64,000 bases of DNA, taken from NCBI RefSeq assembly GCF_004664715.2, contig NC_051086.1, positions 77,297,164 to 77,361,163 on the forward strand, written 5' to 3'. The stretch is from Peromyscus leucopus (lineage: Eukaryota; Chordata; Mammalia; Rodentia; Cricetidae). The notes beneath the pieces were generated by a model. That model searched no databases. It was not told the origin of the DNA and was given only the letters and a program-made list of their open reading frames with translations. Every line of letters starts with the position of its first letter. Positions within the stretch are counted from its first letter, which is position 1. The translations under genes and the position numbers were made by a program. Positions 22,869 to 37,586 of this stretch are shown piece by piece.

Positions 22869-23929
22869 AATCATATTCTGTACTACATGGTAAAGAATGA
22901 CAAATTTACCAGCACTCTGTCCTAATTTGTCATTTTCATAAATGTTAATTTGTGAATATTTTCTCTGAATTCCACCTTAATTCCACCTTTCTAATTGTTG
23001 AGTTGTGAAAAAATACCAGCTCTACTTATGTCAACAGATTTTTAAAGAGTCAAAAATGATGTGGGATATGGAAATAGTACATCAATAGCAGGAAATATTT
23101 ACCCATAAACAAGTCTACTTTAATGCTGTTAGCCCTTGGGTCAAAGTTATTATTAAAGTGAAACCTGAATGATCAGAATCTTGGCATGATTCAGCATTGA
23201 TAGCAGTGATGTTGAATATAGATGTTTTACTAGTAATACTTAAACTTTTTCAATACATATAAAATTACTAAAAAAAAAACTATTGCATCTCATTAAAGAA
23301 TCAAATTGATAATTTAGTACTTTCAATTTTGTTAAATCATTATAATGGGTAGGTTTTATTGGTTTGATAAAATGTATGTATTTAATTAATGGCACTGGTA
23401 ATTGCAACTCAGAAAAGAATATAATAAAAGAGACTGCTTCTCTACTTCCAACTTGAGATAGGTCTGTTCTATAAAGTTATGATTAATGGCTGATAAAGTG
23501 AAATGCAAATCCATCACAAATGAATCATTGATAACACAAATCCTATGATAAGTTAATGCCCATCTTTGTTTCTCATGCTCAAATATCCTGATTCCTGGAA
23601 CATAAATTTTCATTGGAATGAAATTTAGGACTTTTAGAAATATTTCATGAATCGTCTTTTATGTTTTCCTAATAGTTTTGATCATGTAGCATAAATAGAT
23701 AAATAAAAACAATCTATGAGAAGAAATGGGTTTTACATAAGGATGTATGCCTATTCTCAATCAATTCTGGGTGGAAGCTAAAATTTTTATGAGTTTTTGT
23801 TCAAATTAAAGAAATAAATATAAAAAATCTTGACACACTTACTCAAATTCACAGCAGGAAAAAGCTCTCTACAGTTTACCATAGGACTTTAAGATAATGT
23901 CTAGTGGCCTATTAAATCGTTGTATTCTC

Positions 23930-24220
23930 ATGAGTGTGTATGCATGTGTGGATGTTGTAAGTGCACATTTCTGTATGTATGAAGGTGCAAGCATGTGCAT
24001 GTGTAGGTAGAGACTAGATGTCCGGGTTTCCTCGATCTCTCTCCCACTTTCTTCTGTAAGAGAGGATCTCTCACCGAAGCTTAAATTCATCAGTTCAGCA
24101 AGACCCTTGACCAGTAAATTCCTGGGTCCCTCCTACCATTGTCTCCTCAGCTCTAGAATTATAGTTCAGACCATCATGTCAGACTTTTTACATGGGCGCT
24201 AGGGATCCAAACTCAAGTCC
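23930..24220 (-). repeat. B3/RSINE-type SINE, minus strand, diverged
   Basis: It has a GT-rich head, then 'gggcgctagggatccaaact' and 'caagtccttgtgtgggc', as expected for a reverse-complement B3-class SINE. It is heavily diverged. Confidence 0.6.
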
Positions 24221-24636
24221 TTGTGTGGGCTCCCTCTCTACCATATATCTGATCCCTCCTGGTCCCATCCCTACGTGCCCTCAGTCCATCTATGAAATCT
24301 ACTCTTTCTCCAAGGAGATCCAGGTGTCCCCCTTAAGCCTTCCTTGTTATTTAGTCTCTCTGTGTCTGTGGAGTGTAACATGATTATCCTTTACTTTACA
24401 ACTAATATCTCCTTATAAGTGCATATACACCATGTTTGTCTTTCTGGATCTGGGTTACCTCACTCAGGATGACTTTTCTAGTTCCATTCTTTTGTCCACG
24501 AATTTCATGATGTCATTGTTTTTAGCAGCTGAGTAATATTTCATTATCTAAATGTATCACATTTTCTTTATACATTCTTTGGTTGTGGAACATCTAATTT
24601 GTTTCCAGTTTCTGGCTATAAATAATTTTCTTGTAG
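24221..24636 (-). mobile_element. L1 fragment, minus strand
   Basis: 'ctgggttacctcactcagga', 'ttttagcagctgagtaatat' and 'gtttccagtttctggctat' are the complement of the L1 ORF2 3' end and 3'UTR. Confidence 0.85.
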
Positions 24637-24649
24637 GTCTACGAACACT

Positions 24650-24852
24650 GGGAGGGGATCAGGGGTTCACACCATGGCAGGCCAGGAAGTAGATAACAAG
24701 GCAGTATCTTGGCATAACCTTCTGAGGCCTACTCCAGTGATTTGCTTGCTCTAGCTAAGTTGGTCCTCATAAAGGTTCCACAGCCTTCTCAAACAGTACC
24801 AGGATCTGGGGAAACAGGTCTTCAAAATGAGAGCCTGTGGGGACACTTCACA
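24650..24852 (-). mobile_element. MaLR LTR fragment, minus strand
   Basis: 'ggttccacagccttctcaaa' and 'atgagagcctgtggggacac' match the reversed start of MT/ORR1-like LTRs. Confidence 0.5.
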
Positions 24853-26299
24853 TTCTAACCACAAGTATTGTCCATGTTCTGCAAGGTAGAAGGATGAGTG
24901 GGCCTGACCTTAGAGAGTGAGCTCTGATCTCTTGTTTTCTCCATGCTCATTGTTCTGCAATGTGTGCGAGCATCTTAGCATCAGTAGTGGTTATGGTCAG
25001 CTTTATATTTATTGCCTTGAACTGGAACCCAGAACCTGTAACATTCACTGTTTTCACAGTCTCTTTTCACAAAATCAAACTCCACCATGAATGTTATTCT
25101 GTGACTGATTGATGTCAGGCTAGTGTACAAATCCAGCTTGAGTGACATGCCTGCTGTTGTCATTATACCCCCGAAACCATGCTTGCCTTGATCTCATCCT
25201 GAGTGAAGTTATCTCTGGGTTTATTTGTATTAGTCTGAAGGCTAAGGAAGCTGCAAGCTACTGGTGAACTGCAGGCCCTTGTTCAGTGGGGTGATTATAC
25301 TGACCTGGGTCAGTGAAGCCATCCTCCACAGTGTGAGGTAAATAAGTCCAGATGTTATGGTAGTGGGACCAGTCAGCACTCTCTAGGGCCTTCTTAACTG
25401 CCAGTTACAATGTATCTTCTGACTCCTCTTAAATGTAACTGATAAAAGTTTTGCTGTTTTCAGAAAGCCTTCACGATAACACACAATTTCTTAGCATTGA
25501 AACTAATTTGCGCATTTATGGTTTGATACTAATTTTCCCCATGTGTTTATGTTTCTTTCAACTGCCAAACACACCATCTTCCTTCTGTGTGTGTAGAATG
25601 TCTGGCAAATTTCAACTTTCAATAACAAATTTGTATAAATTTATGCCTGTAAATGATAGCACAGATGATGATCTACATATATTTATGAATTTGTAACATA
25701 CCTAGATTTTTTTTTGAGTTTTTCCTCTGTTTATAATGATTAAAGAAAGATTGTGCTCTGTTTTCAAATTGTTGTATGTCTCAGAAAAAAAGTCATAAAA
25801 ACAGGCATGATGGGTTCCAACCTCTGCCGCCCAAGGGTCAATCACACATATATTAAATAACAATAAATAGTTGTAGGTGGAAGATTACCAATAATTTCTG
25901 AACTGGAGCAGCCTATAGATGCGTGTACTTGAAATATAAAATAGGTATTCAGTAATGTCCATTGAATCAACTGACTATATAGATTCTCTTTTCCTTTGAA
26001 TGAAATGATTCTTTTGACCTGATGTTCTACTCCTTGCAATTTTAGTCTACTTGCTTTATAGTCCCAGGGGGGAAAAAAGGAAAATGGTAAATCTGTATTA
26101 CTCTGACAGGCAGATATCAGACTCTGACAATGATAAATAGTGCTTATTACATGACCTATGGAGATACTACTGAGACATATAATGCGTGTTTTCAGTTGTG
26201 GTGACAATTTCATCTTGTTCACTTAGAAAGCAGTCAAGAGCAAGAAAAGGATAGACACTCTGGAACACCATGGACTTACTTGATACTACCCGACATTTA
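24853..26299. other. Intergenic
   Basis: No gene or confident repeat. The 126-codon frame at 25842-26222 (-) has no recognisable domain. Confidence 0.45.
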
Positions 26300-26345
26300 C
26301 ACATAACAAGTATTTATTAAGCATGTATCGTGTGCTCTTCTGAAC
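26300..26345 (+). repeat. MIR-like fragment
   Basis: 'acaagtatttattaagcatg' followed by 'tatcgtgtgct' matches a MIR core only in outline. Confidence 0.4.
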
Positions 26346-26468
26346 CACCATAGGATTTATAAAAAAAAAAAATGATATGGTTCTATGCTTACAAATCTCC
26401 TTTAATAGCATGAGGTCTTGATAGCATATGATTTTTACTTCATGTTCTTAAATAATAATGTCAAAGAT

Positions 26469-26810
26469 TGTAGTGGGTAGCCATTCCAGCTTGGATCTGG
26501 AAGCTCCAACCCCCATTGAGACTCTGGCAACTGTCACGCCTACGAGGCGGGGTGAGGGGAGGTGCTGGAAACCTGAGAGCTGGATGGGCAAGCGCTCGCT
26601 CTGGGCTTGCTCTCTGCGCCTGGACCCTGGATAGTGGAGATTGATTGTGCAGAGCTCCAGAGAACACTGCTGGATTGCGATACACTTTCCCCAGACCCCC
26701 GCGACCTATCCATTCCTTCATTTGTAAGTCATCCACTAAATAAATCTTCCTTTTAACTACGTGGAGTGGCCTTTATAATTTTCCCCAATAAAAGATTATA
26801 TTTGCAACAC
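26469..26810 (+). mobile_element. ERV LTR with CpGs and poly(A) signal
   Basis: The stretch 'gactgtcacgcctacgaggc' to 'gcgctcgctctgggcttgct' to 'cccccgcgacctatccattc' stands out as GC- and CpG-rich. It ends in 'ccactaaataaatcttcctt' and 'ggccttt..cccaataaaa'. I recognise it as a rodent LTR but cannot name the family securely. Boundaries are approximate. Confidence 0.65.
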
Positions 26811-27034
26811 ACCTTGCAGAAAGCAAAAAGGCTACTTTTCCAGAAAAACACATTCTTTTTCATTTGTTAAAGCAGATAGTTCAAGCATTGAATGTTTAAA
26901 CATTCAAATCTTTAAAAAAAGTAATTCCATTGACCACAGTTGTGCAGAGAATCATCTTTTTTTTTTTCATGCTACATAGAGTCATAAAATCTCTATATAG
27001 AAAGCACTAGTATAGGGTCTAATTCTTCCCAGAT
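26811..27034. other. Intergenic
   Basis: Nothing recognised. Confidence 0.45.
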
Positions 27035-27195
27035 TTCCAATGACAAAAATCTCCCACTGAACTCTTTATTAATATAGATTTCTAAGGCTCTAGCCCCTAG
27101 AGATTACATCAGAAGGTCTGGGTGGATCCAGGAAATCCATACTTTTAAAAACTGTTTCAAGGGATTGTGACTCTTACTTAGGTTAGAGAACTGAA
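27035..27195 (+). mobile_element. MER5-like DNA transposon fragment
   Basis: 'gagattacatcagaaggtct', 'gggtggatccaggaaatcca' and 'tactttt' then 'ggttagagaactga' follow the order of MER5 (hAT-Charlie non-autonomous). It is old. Confidence 0.6.
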
Positions 27196-27365
27196 ATCTA
27201 GCCCAACTCCAGTATCTATTACACAAATGTGTTCTGAATGTCAATCCCCAACAAGATGCTATGTATTCCATGTTTTAATACACATGAAATAGGAATTTGA
27301 CTTTTAGCTATACCTTACTAGTATGTTATAAATGTATATAAACACATAATCTTTGTATAAGAATG

Positions 27366-27413
<48 letters not shown>
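27366..27413. repeat. (AT)n microsatellite
   Basis: Uninterrupted alternating AT. Confidence 0.95.
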
Positions 27414-27415
<2 letters not shown>

Positions 27416-27699
27416 TGATACATATCAAGGTCCCTCTCCAAAAGTCATAATAAAAAGCCCTCAGGACAGAGGACCTAATACAGTTTTTATTTTTTATTTT
27501 TATTATTATGTAATCTACATATTGGCCTAGGCCTTAATATTTATAAGATATTTATATTATTTTGTTACACAAAAAGTTGTCTTAAAAACATTAAATTGTG
27601 TGGCCTAATAAAGAAAACTCTAAAAGCAACTAATAGTGTAGATGAATTTCTAAACAGTCATTAAATAAGAGACAAATACAGAGGTATAAGCCATGTAGA

Positions 27700-28092
27700 T
27701 TGGAGCAATAGCTGCCAACTAACCTTAGCTCACCACCTCGCAGTAGCTTCCCAAAAAAGCCTCTTTCTATCTAACCTGCGCTTTTATTGCCTTACTATTC
27801 TGCTTTCTCATTGGCTCTAAGCCCAGCCACATCACTTCCTCATCACTGCCTATCTATACAGACCTCCAGGTCTCTGTGGTTGCTATTGGGATTAATGGTG
27901 TATGTCACCACACTTGGCTATGTCCTTGAACACACAGAAACTCTGCCTGCCATGTGATCGAATTAAGGGCATGTGCTACTACCACCTGACTTCTGTTTAT
28001 GGCTGACTATGACCTCTGATCTCCAGGCAAACTTTACTTATTAACATACAAATAAAATATCACATTTCAGCACAAATAAAATCTCACCACAT
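27700..28092 (-). mobile_element. B1-carrying ERV LTR, minus strand
   Basis: 'ctttctcattggctctaagc', 'cagacctccaggtctctgtg', two reversed B1-like modules ('gggattaatggtgtatgtca', 'aattaagggcatgtgctact') and the right end 'aaataaaatctcaccaca' place it with the LTR at 10640. Confidence 0.65.
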
Positions 28093-28942
28093 AAAAGAGA
28101 ATGCTTAAGTTAGAGAGCCATAGCTGAACTCAAAAGGTACCCACCAGAATGGTTTCTACAGCTTTGCCTAGGGATAAAAGCAAACAACGCTGTATAGAAT
28201 ACAAATAAAATTCAGCTTTTCCCTCAACATGCTTTCAAAAAGTAAAAATTGAGAGATAACCTGTATGCATGGTTTTAAAGTAAAACATTGATGCATGGTG
28301 TCTTGGATAACTTTATGGATGAATATCCATAACTAACAGACATATAGGTTTCAAAGAATTATCACCATGTAAATTTAATAAGTACCTCTGGACTCTTTAA
28401 AAGAAAAAGATTCTTTTAAACTTAAAATGATCAATTTTTCAAAGAGATTTGGGGAAGTCTACTGATCTGTTCCGAAGAACTAAATCTACTTAAGGTTGCA
28501 TTCCTATACACCAGACTTCCATGGTGATCAAACATACCCAACAGCTGCTCCATGTCTATTATAACATTGCTGAAAAAACACATTAAATTATCCTGAGGGA
28601 GTCACACGTTAAATGAAAGTAGAAATCACATTCTGTTCTGAGAAGCAACTTTGAAAAGTCTGGAAATTGAAATGTTTTCAATTAATAAATGAAATTACTA
28701 ATGTCATTTCCTTTTTATTTAACCCCTCACCACTTTCTCTTGTGAATATATTCACTTGCTACATGGTAAGCTTCATAAAGGGGGAAATTTAGATGAACAG
28801 GCTCTATTATTCAGTTGTACGGTGAGGCACAGGTTTAGCAGGGACATGGGTAAGTGGTATCATAGTTTCTTTTCTTTTTTTATTTATTTTTTTTTATTTT
28901 ACAATACTATTCAGTGGAAGGGGGCAGGAAGGGAGAGAACAG
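28093..28942. other. Intergenic
   Basis: AT-rich; no gene or repeat recognised. Confidence 0.5.
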
Positions 28943-29315
28943 AGTTTCTTTTCTTATTGCTGTGATTAAAAAATGCTGACAATAACAACTTAAGGAGGGA
29001 AGGATTTATTTTGGTTCACAGTTCAAAGAAATGGTCCAGTACAGAAGAGAAACCAAGCTGGAGGATGAGGCAGCTGGCCTGATGAGCTCCATCATCAGGA
29101 AGAGGCATCAAGGAAAAATTCCAGTTTGATACTACTCAACTAACTCCCTTTCTCTGCTTTATATAATTCAGGTTCCCCAGCCTGGGGAATGTTTCCTGCA
29201 GGAGTGAGAGGAGTCTTCCCACATCAATTAATCTAATACCCCACAGTCATCCTCAGAGGCCCTTCCAGCACGTGGTTCTAGATTCTGTCAAGTTGACAAA
29301 TACCAACACAAATGG
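28943..29315 (-). mobile_element. MaLR (MT-type) LTR, minus strand
   Basis: It starts 'ttattgctgtgattaaa', then 'acaacttaaggagggaagga', and ends 'tctgtcaagttgacaaatac'. This is the reversed MT-type LTR ('gtcaacttgaca' near the true 5' end). Confidence 0.8.
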
Positions 29316-30171
29316 TCAGCTCTTTGAGGTCAGGATTCCTTTGACTGGAAAAACTTCATGAAAGGATTTCCTAGTTGCTTGTTGCTTGGTTAACTTCTCT
29401 CAAATATGTTAAGTGGTGGCCTTGGTCTCTAGAATCTGCAAACTATTCATCAACCAAATGGCTGTCTAGGTCTTAGCCAGAGGTGGTATCCTAACTTCAT
29501 CTAGGCTTTCACACTGTGACAAATGCTGCTTTTATCTCATTACTCAAGATTCTCATTGTCTTCTTAAATGAACTCATCCCTCAGAATAAATTGCCGTAGG
29601 GAGAGTTAGGTGGATGTTAGGTGGATGGTCTTAAACTTTATGGCAGCAGAGATAAATTTTGCTGCAAATGAAATTCCAGATTATCAAAATTGTAAATCCA
29701 CTTAAACAACTCTCTGTAATTTGAATTACAACAGTATGTTTGGTAAGCTTTAATTTCTTCAGCTAAGCTTGTCTTTAGACTGACTATTGACAGTGGCAAG
29801 GGCTGAGGAAACAGATGACCATGTGCCATATGTGCCATCATAGAAAATTGGTGCGGCATCTATTGAGTGGTTGAGAGCCACTAATGTGCTTTAAAGTGGA
29901 GGAACTAATGAATGTATGCTCAAATAACTCCAGGTTCCGTGTGAAAAATGACCCAAGTTCCTAACTGTATGGGGCTGCTAGGGGAAACCAGGTCACAATT
30001 GTTGAGATGTCAAATGCTTTCCCAAGTTCAGAAGAATTCTATTTACTCACAAAGGACAGTGTATCTCTAAATTATAAGGGAGAAGATGAAGGTATGCATT
30101 AGATTTTAGAAAGGGAATAGGTTTTAACAGCAAGAAGCTTCAATTAATGATCACAAAGAACAGGATAAAGA
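29316..30171. other. Intergenic
   Basis: No supported gene or repeat. Confidence 0.45.
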
Positions 30172-30405
30172 GAATAATGAGACAGCACTCCATTGATGGA
30201 AGACTTGTTATCCAATCATAGGATCTGCAGCCAGATCCCCAGAAAGCACACAGAAGCAAGGTATGATGGTGTGTCTGTAACCACTGCACTGGGAGACTGT
30301 GAGAGCAGGAGCCAAACAGTCTAGCTGAAGCAGCAAGGTCCACGTTCAATGAAAGACCTTGTCTTCAAAAGCAAGGGGAAGAGTGATCATCAACCTCTGA
30401 CCTCC

Positions 30406-30450
<45 letters not shown>
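30172..30450 (+). repeat. B3 SINE with (CA)n tail
   Basis: 'cagccagatccccagaaagc', 'ggtatgatggtgtgtctgta', 'gaccttgtcttcaaaa', then (CA)n at about 30409-30450. Confidence 0.75.
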
Positions 30451-30452
<2 letters not shown>

Positions 30453-30849
30453 TCCAACAGTACGCTTTTCAGAAAGAAAATTCAACCCCATGGGTTTTTT
30501 GAATTTGAAGTTCCTGAGGGCATTTGGAGATGCAGGACTTGGGAATCTTTTTTAAATCAATTATTTAGCTAGCTAGCTGTTCTTAAAGTTAATCCGGGGA
30601 AACAAATGAGATATCTTAGAGAGACCACATAAGAATAGAATTGAGAAAAAGGCCCACAAATAGGAACAGGGATATCATTGTTGGTATGCTAGGGATAAAC
30701 AGGAATCAAAAGAACACAATAAACTTTAGTCTCTGATGTTTGGGCATAACAATCAAGACCTAGCTACAAGAATTACTAGCCTAAGAGAACAAAATGGCTA
30801 GCATGGGAGAGCATTTTTGATTGGATACTCAGAACAATATAAAATCTAA
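30451..30849. other. Intergenic
   Basis: Nothing recognised. Confidence 0.45.
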
Positions 30850-31000
30850 TGTGGCAGTACATACCTGTACTCTTAACACTGGAGAATGGAGGTGGGAGGA
30901 TAAAAAGTTCAATGTCATTCTCAGCTAAATATACAAGTTTGAGGCCAACTTGTGCTACATGGGATCCTAAAACCCTATGTTAAAAAAAGGCAAAAAAAGT
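30850..31000 (+). repeat. Old B1/B4-type SINE
   Basis: 'ggcagtacatacctgtactc' and 'gtttgaggccaacttgtgct' echo the B1 body, followed by an A-rich tail. It is strongly diverged. Confidence 0.6.
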
Positions 31001-31538
31001 AAAATGTAACAAATAGAGGCCTGTGAAATGACAATTCAATAAAATATTTTACTTAATGCACAACTTTATTGCTAATACGGACAATTAAATTTTTTAAAAT
31101 TATAAAATGATATACAGTTCTTTCTCTGCTTTCTCCATTGGTATTCAATACCTTATCTTGTCCCTTATCAAGTGACCTAAGATTTACCAAATTTACTGTA
31201 GATGACTATGAGGAAGTGGTGTTATAAGAGAATGTATTTCTGTAGTGATCCTTGTTCCTAGAGAAAGTTGTAAGGAAGCTGTGCTACAGCACATTTTTTT
31301 CAATCACAACCAAACTCCCCACCCAGAGGATGATGTGTATTGGCTGAATGGGGTTGGGCATCTGGTGTCATCTCCATCCTCATCTTGATCATCTGAACTA
31401 ATAATTTCAGTTTGAAAGGAAGTCATCCTATAGAAAATTTGTGCACTCTTGCCTAAACATACTTTTCATTCACATGATCTCAGCTGTTTTCCCACCAACC
31501 CTACTCCTGCTTCTTCCTTAGCAACAAGTGCATCACAT

Positions 31539-31539
<1 letters not shown>

Positions 31540-31583
<44 letters not shown>

Positions 31584-31627
31584 CAGAGAGACAGAGAGAC
31601 AGAGAGAGAGAGAGACAGAGAGAGAGT
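31540..31627. repeat. (GA)n/(CAGA)n microsatellite
   Basis: Alternating GA and CAGA units. Confidence 0.95.
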
Positions 31628-32006
31628 TAGTTTTAGGGTGGGATGGATTCTTTCCATTGATGGCTCTCCTTTAAGACAGTGAGGCCAGAGGTGTGATTAC
31701 TGAAGGGGTCTGAGGTTGTAGTTACTGAATTGCTCTCAAGTGCAGCGGTGACAACAGGCACAAAACAACACTCATGTTGTAGCTGTCAGAACCACTGGGG
31801 ATGTGATAAGCACCTTGTGTTTGCAAGCTCAGATGTTGTACCAGAGAAGTTCTGCCTTAGCAAATCACCACGATGATGATTTGCTCCATTCAACTTGTTC
31901 CGATTTTGTAATGAGAAAGTTCATTAAGCTTACATAACTTTATACTGTGAGCACTAGACAAGTGTGGAAGAGGATCGGGGCAATTAGAGGATTCTTCGGC
32001 AGCGTG

Positions 32007-32066
32007 TTTTTTTTGTTTTGTTTTGTTTGTTTGTTTTTTGTTTTGTTTTGTTTTTGTTTTTTTTTC
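32007..32066. repeat. (TTTTG)n-rich tract
   Basis: T-runs separated by single G. It could be the remnant tail of a minus-strand retroposon, but no body is recognisable beside it. Confidence 0.85.
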
Positions 32067-32378
32067 CCGGAAGCCCCAGATTTGTAAAAATCCCTGCCTT
32101 CATCTGCTCCCAGTGATACATGGAGAGTTCAAAGGGATTTCATAACTGTGCTTAAACTGAACTAAGACCGTGGAGGTTAAGCTTAAGTCTGAACATTCAT
32201 GGTGCTTACATGAACCCAAACCACAATTCCTATGACATCTTTGTTTCCCGTATTCCTTCATTACCCAGATCCAGTCACCACTCCCCACTCCAAACACACA
32301 TAGTCCTTAGATCCATCCATGCTCATTGGCAGGACACAAACTATTTCAGCTGCCTCTATACACGGATGGTGCCACTGA

Positions 32379-34604
<2,226 letters not shown>

Positions 34605-35306
34605 CAGCGAAGGCCGGAGATCAGGAATGAAATCTTGAATCCAGTTCTGAAGTTTCTACCTCTTATTACAGGAGAAATCTGTCCAGATTATCTAAGTATA
34701 AAGGTCCCCTGGAGAGCTTACATCTCAAATCATCCTCATCAAAAAATGTGGTCTTTTCTTCTTCCTCTGTATTTCCATAGTGTAGTTTGCTTTCATTCTG
34801 TGTGTCACTGTAAGGAATTTGCCTTGTCCCTGTCAGTACTGAGAACTGGCAATGTTAAGAAATGTATTGATTATTATAACTGGGGTAGAGGGATGATGAC
34901 ATAATGTGGATCACCAAAGAGCTTGCTAAATATTCTATAATGTGAGGAACTTCCTCCCACACAAATAATTATCTATTTTTTTTTGAAAATTAAAATAGTC
35001 CTGAGGTTGAGAAACCCTGCTGTAGAAGAAACCATCTGCAATGAAATTAGATTCCCTAAATTTGTAGTTGGCAAAGCAAAATACCATGAATTAAAGGGAT
35101 GGGCAAGAAAACACCAAGGAAGAATCAATCACATACCCACTTATAAATCTTTCTCATTTGCACTGTTGTGTTGATTCAAATGGTTTCTGAGATTGAGTCA
35201 TTCTAGGAAGAGAAAGAGAAAAGTCAGCTGTCTGGGAGCCTAGAATTGAGAGGGTTTTGTTTGTTTATATCTTAGCATTTAAGCTATTATTGTAATTATT
35301 ACTGAG

Positions 35307-35352
<46 letters not shown>

Positions 35353-36160
35353 CTGTTCGTTTAGAGAATTTGGATTGATGTCTAATTTTTCACACATTGT
35401 TATATTTTTCACTGGTATGCTATGAAACCAGAACTCCGGGTTTCAATTTGGGGCAAGAGTCAGCAAACAAACGGGAAACCTCCCATATAAAGGGCAACAT
35501 ATTCCGCAACCGTCTAAAGCACATGAAAAGATCATGAGAAAATTTAATGTCTGCATCAATTAAATATGGAGAACTTTATAGATTTAAGAGACAAGAAGTC
35601 TATCTTTTAAAAAGAAGAATGTTAGTCTAATATGGGGATTGAAATATAATAATTTAATACACACAATAAATTAGTGTCCTAATATCAACAAACATCTAAG
35701 AATAGGATCTTGTGGCTCCAAATCTGTCAATTCTAAACTCATCTATAAAGAACTCAAGTGATTTACACTGTAAGTATAGGACAAGTCTGGGAAAACGGGT
35801 GCACAAAAATGTAGCCTTCAAATATTGGAGCCACATTTAGCAAGAATAGCTTATTGTTTCAAACTCTAATAATACAGAGACCTGAGAGGAACTGATGACA
35901 ATTATATATAAGGTGACCATACACACAGTAATTGAAAGTGTGAAACCAGCAAGGACCTTTGGTCTTTAGTAGCTCATATACTTGTCATTAAATGTGTTTC
36001 TATGTTGATTGATTTCTTCAGATGAAATTGTACATTATTATTAAAACAACCAGAACTTTTCAAATTAAACTTTAGTATAAGATGACTGATTCATTAAATG
36101 GAAACTTCCTTCAACAAAAAAAATAATGGGACATCCACAAAATACGGCATCATAAGCTGC
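34605..36160. other. Kif2b 3' flank, no further gene
   Basis: This contains the presumed 3'UTR. There is no AATAAA in the first kilobase after the stop; ATTAAA variants occur at about 34988 and 35090, and the first AATAAA is at 35665-35670. A (GT)n run lies at 35310-35351. A sequence near 34910-35020 that ends in 'gaggttgagaaaccctgctg' resembles the terminus of a MER5/hAT-type DNA transposon fragment (weak). No coding region is supported. Confidence 0.5.
35310..35351. repeat. (GT)n microsatellite
   Basis: Uninterrupted alternating GT in the Kif2b 3' flank. Confidence 0.95.
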
Positions 36161-36660
36161 CGTAAGAGCAGGCACCTACAATCACATCAAAGCTGGAGGA
36201 AGTAACCCAGTAGGAGGAGAAAGGTCACACAAGTTGGCAAAACAGTCTGAGGCAGGGCCTGTGCCCACTGCTAGGAATCCCACAGGAACACCAAGCTACT
36301 ACTCAGCTACTGATAACATGCAGAGGACCTGTGTTAGACTCCTACAGTCTAGCCCCTGATTTCTGTGAGTTCCAATAAATCTTGGTCAGATTTTTCTGTG
36401 GGCCTTGTTCTGTGATGTCCCTGAACCCTCTGGTTCTTCTGGTCCTTCCTCCAAAGAATCTCTAAGCTCTGCCTATGTTTGGCTGTGAGGCTCTGCATCT
36501 ACTCCCATCAGTTGCTGGATGTCCCTGGGAGGCATGCTCTTTTCTGAGGGAAGAGAGAGGGTAATGGATCTAGGTTCAGGGACAGAGACTGGGGAGAGGG
36601 GAGGGAGGGAAAACCGTGGTTGGGATGAAATATATGAGAGAAGAACAAAAAAATGTACAC
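36161..36660. mobile_element. Twin-primed (5'-inverted) L1
   Basis: 36161 to about 36518 is L1 3'UTR in minus orientation ('aggaatcccacaggaacacc', 'atgtttggctgtgaggctct', 'cccatcagttgctgga'). From about 36519 to 36660 it is the L1 3' end in plus orientation ('ccctgggaggcatgctcttt', 'gagaaccgtggttgggatg'-type sequence, 'atatgagagaagaacaaaaa'). This head-to-head join is the known product of twin priming. Confidence 0.7.
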
Positions 36661-36699
36661 CTTATATAATATATATGAAAGAACAGGGTAAAAATCTGG

Positions 36700-37004
36700 G
36701 GCAGAGGAGGGTGATTCAGTGGGTATGAGGTTTTGCTGTACAAGCAGGTAGATGTGAGGTCCGAGCCCCAACACCCATGTTAAGAGCAGAATGTGGTAAT
36801 TCACTTCTATAACACTAGCACTTAAGGGAAATGGGTACGTATTGGGAAAGATTGCTGGAGAGCAATGGCTGCAAAGTGGCAAGCCTCAACTTTAGTGAGC
36901 GACCCTGTCACAAGAGGATGAAGTGGACCGTGATAAAGCAGGATGCCTGGTGTCTTCCACTATACTATACAACATCTGGGAATGTGCAAACAGGCACAAA
37001 TGCA

Positions 37005-37050
<46 letters not shown>
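36700..37050 (+). repeat. B3 SINE with (CA)n tail
   Basis: 'gtgattcagtgggtatgagg', 'gctgtacaagcaggtagatg' and 'agcgaccctgtcacaagagg', then (CA)n at about 37007-37050. Confidence 0.8.
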
Positions 37051-37053
<3 letters not shown>

Positions 37054-37517
37054 TAGAAACTACCCTCATTTGTAGTTCTTACGGAGATGATTTAATGAAA
37101 AGATAAGGTTGTTTGATTTTTCCCCTCTGTCTCATCAGTTATGGCAATTAAAACATTTCTATTATCACCATTGTTCTACTTATGATTTCAAGTACCCTAA
37201 CAGTTCTATCACACATAAAAGTTTGGATAAACTACTTGGACTTTGAGCCTTTTGATATCAATTATTTTGTTTTCTAACAAGTATAAAGTACAAAGTCATT
37301 ATGACTCAATGCTTTACCAGGTAAATTCACCTGAGCGAGGAGGACCACACACTAGATATAACCATAGTTTTCTAGCAGCTTCCTCCTCACTTCATATGGG
37401 ATAGTGTTTCTGATATGGGTGCAACCCTGGTTTGCTTCTTTCAATCACAATTACGTGTATTCTGACTTTTGACATTGCTCCTTGGGATTTGGGCACACAC
37501 ACACACACACACACACA

Positions 37518-37586
<69 letters not shown>

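Larger units (their letters stand above)
21501..23929. other. Intergenic with simple repeats
   Basis: It holds a (CT)n/(TA)n run at about 21714-21758, an adjoining inverted repeat, and a (CT)n/(GT)n run at about 22779-22868. No gene supported. Confidence 0.5.
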
